Source: CAYPLH01 sp964411505 (lineage in GTDB: Bacteria > Bacillota > Clostridia > CAYPLH01 > DUMO01). Taken from it: a stretch of 50,122 bases of DNA. The stretch covers positions 1 to 50,122 of the forward strand of contig CAYPLH010000028.1 in NCBI GenBank assembly GCA_964411505.1. The letters run 5' to 3'. Within the stretch, counting starts at the first letter, position 1; each line of letters opens with the position of its first letter. The notes under the pieces are model-generated. The model worked only from the letters and a program-made list of their open reading frames with translations. It made no database searches and was not told the DNA's origin. Below, one piece after another: positions 45,196 through 50,122 of the stretch. Position numbers and translations under genes: made by a program.

Positions 45196-46764
45196 ATGGG
45201 AAAAACTATTGTATTAGTCGTAATGGATGGAACTGGAAAAGGAAGGGGCAATTATGGTGATGCAGTTAAGCTAGCTAATACACCGACTTTAGATATGCTA
45301 CTTAGCAATTATCCCAACACATATATTAAAGCTCATGGAACAGCTGTTGGTCTACCGTCAGATGATGACATGGGAAATAGTGAAGTTGGACATAATGCAC
45401 TCGGCTGTGGACAAATTTACTCACAGGGAGCAAAACTTGTAAATGAAAGTATAGAGAGTGGTGAAATTTTCGAGTCTAAAAGTTGGCATGATATAGTTTT
45501 AAATTGTGTTACAAACAATACAGTATTGCATTTTATTGGGCTTTTGTCAGATGGAAATGTACATTCGAGCATTAATCACTTAAAGTCAATGATTATCAAG
45601 GCTAAAGATAGCAAGGTAAATAAAATCAGAATTCATATTCTGCTTGATGGTCGTGATGTTCCAGCTACTTCTGCAACTACTTATGTTGACGACTTAGAAA
45701 AACTTCTAGAAGAACTTAATTGTGATAGTTTTGATGCTAGAATAGCATCCGGTGGAGGAAGAATGAAAATCACAATGGATAGATATCAGGCAAACTGGGA
45801 TATGGTAAGTCTCGGTTGGGAGACACATGTACTTGGTGCAGGCAGGCAATTTTCATCTGCTAATGAAGCTATAAAAACGTATAGAGAAGAGCTAAATGTT
45901 ATAGATCAAGATCTACATCCGTTTGTTATTGCAGAAAATGGACAACCTGTGGGAACAATTAATGATTGTGATAGTGTGGTGCTTTTTAATTTTCGTGGCG
46001 ATAGAGCTATTGAAATCAGTATGGCTTTTGACGATGATAATTTTAATAAATTTGATCGGAAGCGTGTACCAAAGGTTATATTTGCTGGAATGCTCCAATA
46101 TGACGGAGATATGAACCTACCAAAGAGATATCTTGTTAATCCACCAGATATAAAAAACACCCTATCTGAGCTGCTTGTAAAAAATGGTATAAAGCAGTAT
46201 GCTGTATCTGAAACACAGAAATATGGTCACATGACATACTTTTGGAATGGAAATAAAAGTCAGAAATTTAACGAGGGGCTTGAGGTATTCTGCGAGATAC
46301 CATCTGATAAAGTTTTCTTTGATGAGCGGCCTTGGATGAAATCTGCTGAAATAACCGACAAGGTAATTGAAACTATAAAATCTGGCGAATATGGCTTTAT
46401 TCGTTGTAACTATCCTAACGGCGATATGGTAGGACATACTGGAAATATTAATGCAACAATTATTGGTATAGAGGCGGTTGATTTGGGACTTGCAAGAATA
46501 ATAAAAGCAGTTGATGAAAGAGATGCAATTCTGATTATAACTGCTGACCACGGCAACGCTGATGATATGATTGAAGTTAACAAATCTGGCGAGTACCAGA
46601 TGAAGACTGCGCATTCTCTCAACCCTGTGCCATTAATAATATATGATAAGACTAGATTATACAATATAAAGCAAGGCAATTTTGGACTTGCTAATGTTGC
46701 CCCCACTATTGCAAATTTGTTAGGGCTTGATATACCAGATATATGGGAAGAAAGTATGGTATAA
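45196..46764 (+). CDS. gpmI: Phosphoglycerate mutase, cofactor-independent, plant-type
   Basis: A 522-aa glycolytic enzyme interconverting 3- and 2-phosphoglycerate. The catalytic Ser62 lies in DDMGNSEVGHNALG. Metal ligands sit in VMDGTGKG, ITADHGNADDM and the late HS motif TAHSLNPVPL. Its wording (HNALGCGQIYSQGAKLV, IASGGGRMKITMDRYQANW, FAGMLQYDGDMNLP) follows the plant/trypanosome branch more than the usual bacterial GpmI (HLNIGAGR). GGGAGGAG precedes the ATG. It stands alone among relics, away from other glycolytic genes, which suggests horizontal gain. Confidence 0.9.
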   Translation: MGKTIVLVVMDGTGKGRGNYGDAVKLANTPTLDMLLSNYPNTYIKAHGTAVGLPSDDDMGNSEVGHNALGCGQIYSQGAKLVNESIESGEIFESKSWHDIVLNCVTNNTVLHFIGLLSDGNVHSSINHLKSMIIKAKDSKVNKIRIHILLDGRDVPATSATTYVDDLEKLLEELNCDSFDARIASGGGRMKITMDRYQANWDMVSLGWETHVLGAGRQFSSANEAIKTYREELNVIDQDLHPFVIAENGQPVGTINDCDSVVLFNFRGDRAIEISMAFDDDNFNKFDRKRVPKVIFAGMLQYDGDMNLPKRYLVNPPDIKNTLSELLVKNGIKQYAVSETQKYGHMTYFWNGNKSQKFNEGLEVFCEIPSDKVFFDERPWMKSAEITDKVIETIKSGEYGFIRCNYPNGDMVGHTGNINATIIGIEAVDLGLARIIKAVDERDAILIITADHGNADDMIEVNKSGEYQMKTAHSLNPVPLIIYDKTRLYNIKQGNFGLANVAPTIANLLGLDIPDIWEESMV

Positions 46765-46784
46765 CTTTATCTCTCTTATATGAA

Positions 46785-47005
46785 TGTATATGAAGCTTAT
46801 CTGCCGCTGCCACAGCTTCATCGTAGTAAACCCATGTGCTGCTGTGTGTATCATCTGTTCCAGTTGCACTACCATTTGCGGCAAAAGGATTCTTCGTAGG
46901 CTTGCCGTTTTTGTCCGCTCCCCAGCGCTAGGGAAACCATATTCTCATCTGCTTTAGCTTCTGCATTGCCGATAGCTCCTGCACACTCATGATCGTTTTT
47001 TCCAT
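46785..47005 (-). pseudogene. Broken phage/plasmid-type primase N-terminus
   Basis: On the minus strand, AGGAGG precedes ATG 47005 and the frame reads MEKTIMSVQELSAMQKLKQ, IWFP, stop, RWGADKNGKPTKNPFAANG, DDTHSSTWVYYDEAVAAA. This is the opening region of mobile-element primases. The TAG in place of a residue after WFP and the loss of everything past the first 75 codons show it is dead. It meets the mutase gene tail at about 46785. Confidence 0.6.
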
Positions 47006-47026
47006 TTACTCTTTCCTCCTTATCTT

Positions 47027-47353
47027 GAGTGTCTTAACGCATGGGTATGGCGAAAAGCGCACAATCGTTATGCACGCTTTTGTGAGGCGAGAAAAAGCAA
47101 TTTGGAAATTTGTTGTGATGAATTTGCTATTGACCTTATCGACGACTACGATGTCGTGGATGAAGAAGCGGTCAAAGATAAATATGAGGCAATATTTCGT
47201 TGCCTTCACACGCTATCTTCTGAGTACAAAAACATTCTGGTAGATTACTATATCGGCGAATTGTCTGTTAAGGCGCTTGCTACAAAGTATCAGCTTCCGG
47301 AGACCACAATCAAATGGCGTCTAAAATATCAGCCGTCAGAAGATTCAGGATAG
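47027..47353 (+). pseudogene. 5'-truncated sigma-70-like factor
   Basis: An open frame without a start reads WVWRKAHNRYARFCEARKSN, then DEFAIDLIDDYDVVDEEAV and a region-4 helix-turn-helix, LSVKALATKYQLPETTIKWR. It matches the second half of a small sigma factor. It abuts the start of the divergent primase relic. The next frame may have been its partner. Confidence 0.6.
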
Positions 47354-47384
47354 AATCGGCTCAAATACGAAAGGAGAATTCATA

Positions 47385-48214
47385 ATGGATAAGGTTTATA
47401 AACGCATCAACTGGGAATCTACTTCCTGCAATGGTTCAATGAACGCTAGTGCTTACCTTTCAAATCAAGTTACTCGCGCTATCTGCGAAGCGGCATACGA
47501 AGAACCGTTAACAATCGAAGAAATCAGCCTGAATACAGGACTTCCGACAATGTACATTGAAGACGCACTTCCGCATCTAATCTATGGAGATGCAATTCAA
47601 CAGAACGGTAAAAAATACATGACTGGCTTCATAGTTCTCCGTCTGAAGGATAAAGTTCAGATGGAAAATCACTTCAGACCGCTGATTGGACACATTTCAG
47701 ATTATTTTGAAAAGTTATTTTTCGAATGCGAAGAAAAAATAAATGCAATGAACTTTTATGGGCACGATTTCGGCATTAAGCGTCTTGGATACATTGCATT
47801 ACCGCTTGCGCTACGGGAAAAGGTCAGAAACATTAAAATGAATATGCCTTCTCTTGAAAACAGGCCATATCCTCCGCGCAAGGACGGTGGTTATGGATGG
47901 TTCATTGTTGAAGAATCGAAGGATGAAAGTGATGCAGCTGATGAATACACATCAGGCTGTAACATAACAGATGGAAACAGTGATTTTATATACCGCAGAA
48001 ATGCATCAATTGAGACATTCCTAACGATTTACTTTCATTAGACGATATTGTCCGACTTTTGCACAGTAATCTTATTGTAAAAACAAATAGTGGTTACAAT
48101 TTGAAGTTGCTTGGTTTATTTATCTATCTTGAAAAGCAATCAACACATACAAAAAAGACTGCACTAAAGGTTTTATCCTTCGGTGCAATCTTTACTTTTC
48201 GAGCCTCCGCTTGA
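47385..48214 (+). pseudogene. Frameshifted winged-helix-like partner of the sigma factor
   Basis: The first 218 codons from ATG 47385 (AAGGAG upstream) read through a helix-turn-helix-like part, EEPLTIEEISLNTGLPTMYI, and a long helical region. The frame stops at 48041 but continues in another frame from 48023 (NDLLSLDDIVRLLHSNLIVK), so one indel near 48020 has broken the gene. I do not recognise the exact family. Its position behind a sigma fragment suggests a regulator pair. Confidence 0.55.
48154..48193 (+). terminator. Terminator-like hairpin
   Basis: AAAGACTGCAC (48154-48164) pairs with GTGCAATCTTT (48183-48193) with one mismatch; an inner AAGG/CCTT pair extends it. A T-rich run (ACTTTT) follows. 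It lies in the tail of the broken winged-helix gene. Confidence 0.5.
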
Positions 48215-48883
48215 AGAGAGTTAAAAGAGGAACATATAGCTTGTTTTCAAGTGAATTTGGAGAACAAGCCAGAAAATATAAAGCGGATAGCCGAAGCCCT
48301 TAACATCAGCCTTGACAGCATAGCATTTATAGACGATTCGGTCGTTGAGATTGAAGCTGTAAAATCCATATTGCCGGAAGTAACAGCGATTTTATATGAG
48401 TGTGATTTGGTCTATGATAAATTATCCTGGTTTAACCTAAAAAGCAATGTCAGTATAGTGGATATTGAAAAGCGCAACGAAACCTACCGTACCGATAAAT
48501 CGCGTGAAGCCTTGGAATCTCAATATGACAGTTTTGTAGATTATATAAACGCCCTTGAGATTAAGATGAACATTCACGAAGCGACGCCCATTGAGTCCAG
48601 CCGCATCGCGGAGCTAACGCAGCGGACAAATAAATGTACGAATGGGAAACGATATACCGCTGGGGAAATCAAAGATCACATCGTCCTAAAAAATGTTAAG
48701 CTGTACTCGCTGTCTGTTTCCGACCGCTTTTCAGATTTAGGGCTAGATGGTACTTTTGAGGTTGAGGAATATACACTAACTCTTTTCTGTTTATCGTGTA
48801 GCGCTTTGGGGTGCGAAATGGAAGGTAAGTTGTTTGAGTCTATCGCCGCAAAACATCAACTTCAAGCAAGAACGAGGATATAA
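48215..48883 (+). pseudogene. Truncated FkbH-like HAD protein
   Basis: About 220 codons correspond to the later part of FkbH-type proteins: NLENKPENIKRIAEALNI, SIAFIDDSVVEIEAVKSILP and ESSRIAELTQRTNKCTNGKR. The N-terminal HAD nucleophile motif is missing and an in-frame stop lies at 48212. FkbH proteins load glyceryl units on acyl carrier proteins in polyketide pathways, so this is a relic of a secondary-metabolite gene set. Confidence 0.75.
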
Positions 48884-49367
48884 AGCATATTTTTACACGT
48901 GCATTTCCCAATGTCGTCCTAACCAACTGCGAAAATACTTAAGTTCATTCGCTCAACATACTGTAGATGATAAAAAAAGAGTTAACATAAAATTCAAATA
49001 GGATTTAGCACTCACTTCTAACTTTATTTTAAGCCTTTTCTTTTTATCGCATTACAAAAACCAAGATCAGCTATTTAAGCGGCTTTTCAGCTTTCCAAAT
49101 CAGAAAAGTATACAAATCGTGTAAAAGTTCACTTGAAAATTGTGCATATAAGTTCACTTATCCCCTAAAGGTGCACTTGATTGAATAAAAAAACACAGGT
49201 AAAATAATGACATTGTTAAGTGTAAATATTTACATATGGGAGTTGTCTAATAGTAAATATGGTGTCCGAATGCAGAATAGCTGGACGGACAAGGTTGAAA
49301 ACCCATTATCAAAAGGTATATAAAAGACATCTGGGTCAAACAAATACATCTAAAAATTCTGAAAGAT
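48884..49367. other. 484-nt gap between FkbH relic and loaP leader
   Basis: No intact gene is visible. It includes copy 2 of the 78-bp repeat at 49104-49181 and AT-rich sequence. The following 122 nt (49368-49489) are the conserved loaP leader. Confidence 0.5.
49104..49181. repeat. 78-bp dispersed repeat, copy 2
   Basis: It aligns without gaps to 9802-9879 (63 of 78 bases identical by hand count). It contains AAGTTCACTT at 49125-49134, a second AGTTCACTTA at 49151-49160 and AGGTGCACTT at the end, in the same order and spacing as copy 1. Confidence 0.8.
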
Positions 49368-49899
49368 CTTAATCGTCGCCGGGTCGCGTTAATATCTGAT
49401 GATGACATAGTATAAAAAATGTGTAGCACTGAATAATGTGTGAAAGGGCGAAGCTCTGTAAACCCGAAATAAAAATTTGTGAGGTAATAATGTTTTGGTA
49501 CGTGCTTTTTACCATGACAGGTCGGGAAGAAAAAGTTAAGCAGCTCCTCGTAAATCAACTTGATAAAAATATCTATAAACCTTTTATTCCCATGCTTGAG
49601 ACAGTATTCAAAAATTCAAAACGAATAATAAAAAAAGAATTAAAGCCAATGTTTCCAAGTTATGTATTCATAGAATCGAGTACAACATATTCCGAATTTA
49701 CTAAAGATACAAGAAACATTATTTATGGTTCAGCAGATATTATTCGCATACTAAATTATGGAGATCCTGATGATATTGCTATGAGGGAACGTGAAAGGAA
49801 CACACTTCTGAAATTGTGCAACGGTGATTACTGTGTTGAATCATCCAGTGGGATTATTGTTGGAGGAGATTGCATTTATATAAAGGAAGGATCACTAAA
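49368..49899. repeat. Direct repeat carrying loaP and its leader, copy 2
   Basis: This 532-bp stretch matches 43438-43966. The leader (49368-49489) is identical in both copies where compared, and includes the possible stem GGGCGAAGCTCTGTAAACCC near 49446. The identical leader suggests either recent duplication or functional constraint. Confidence 0.95.
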
Positions 49900-50020
49900 A
49901 GGTTTTGAAAGTATTATCCGTAAAATAGATAGACATAAAAGGCAGGCAGTTATTGAGCTTGATATTATGGGTGATATAAGACCGGTTACGGTGGCACTTG
50001 AGATTGTTGAGAAGATATAA
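49490..50020 (+). CDS. loaP: NusG-paralogue antiterminator LoaP
   Basis: A 176-aa protein with the NusG N-terminal domain (MFWYVLFTMTGREEKVKQLL, then MFPSYVFIES) and a C-terminal KOW-type domain (VVGGDCIYIKEGSLKGFES-like, residues about 122-175). LoaP proteins in Firmicutes bind an RNA hairpin in the leader of long polysaccharide or antibiotic operons and keep RNA polymerase from terminating. GAGG lies 5 nt before the ATG. The next gene starts 61 nt after its stop in the same direction, so it may be the first gene of such an operon. Its truncated twin is at 43560. Confidence 0.88.
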   Translation: MFWYVLFTMTGREEKVKQLLVNQLDKNIYKPFIPMLETVFKNSKRIIKKELKPMFPSYVFIESSTTYSEFTKDTRNIIYGSADIIRILNYGDPDDIAMRERERNTLLKLCNGDYCVESSSGIIVGGDCIYIKEGSLKGFESIIRKIDRHKRQAVIELDIMGDIRPVTVALEIVEKI

Positions 50021-50081
50021 AGTTATATTAATTTACCAACGGTTCTAATTGGAAGGTCGCTTATAGGAGGGGTTTAGTTTC

Positions 50082-50122
50082 ATGATAAAAGATTTAAAAA
50101 TTAACTGTTATGAAGATGGGTA
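50082..50122 (+). CDS. Start of next gene, cut by the window end
   Basis: ATG 50082 follows AGGAGGGG and reads MIKDLKINCYEDG before the window ends. Nothing can be said of its product. Its position directly after loaP makes it a likely LoaP-controlled gene. Confidence 0.6.
   Translation, partial: MIKDLKINCYEDG

Overview
The window looks like chromosome from a low-GC, spore-forming, glycan-degrading Firmicute, probably a Ruminiclostridium-like member of the Clostridia. The evidence is AT-rich DNA, strong GGAGG ribosome sites with frequent GTG/TTG starts, an H-type small acid-soluble spore protein, a YesN/AraC-type regulator driving sugar ABC transporters, a GH94 phosphorylase, and a LoaP antiterminator. 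This placement is inference from gene content; no 16S or housekeeping marker is present.

Layout. (1) 1-7360 holds a Y-family DNA polymerase, a methyltransferase preceded by a long tetranucleotide repeat, a YkvI-type membrane protein, a reverse-strand NitT/TauT-type ABC importer (ATPase, permease, lipoprotein), sspH with a clean terminator, and a dead YoeB toxin gene. (2) 7365-38678 is a large glycan-uptake and processing locus, all on the + strand. It starts with a membrane-bound AraC regulator, then a giant solute-binding protein with two sugar-binding-like domains, two permeases, an NHL/TPR membrane protein, a Yip1 protein, a DUF5696 protein, two more permeases and a classical lipoprotein binding protein. 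After a terminator come a GH74-like beta-propeller, an AGE-family epimerase, a DUF5107/TPR protein, an MmgE/PrpD protein, a GH94 phosphorylase, two tandem beta-helix proteins and a GH3 enzyme. No transporter ATPase is encoded here, so a shared MsmX-type ATPase elsewhere is implied. Most of the enzymes lack signal peptides, so oligosaccharides are probably imported and broken down inside the cell. (3) 38818-41821 is a three-gene proton-translocating NAD(P) transhydrogenase operon. (4) 41900-50122 is a scrap zone: a frameshifted XRE regulator, an ABC-exporter fragment, a truncated loaP, an intact VapBC-type pair, a plant-type phosphoglycerate mutase, broken primase, sigma-factor and wHTH genes, and an FkbH fragment. 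It ends in an intact loaP and the first codons of the next gene, possibly the edge of a LoaP-controlled biosynthetic cluster.

The most unusual structure is a foldback element present twice (151-224 and 31578-31782). The two copies share an asymmetric bulged core, but their outer stems differ in sequence while each still pairs with itself. This looks like a structured RNA or a hairpin-type mobile element and I do not recognise it. Other notable points are a 78-bp repeat carrying AAGTTCACTT motifs, a 530-bp duplication of loaP with its leader, and the dual transporter with three accessory proteins of unknown role.
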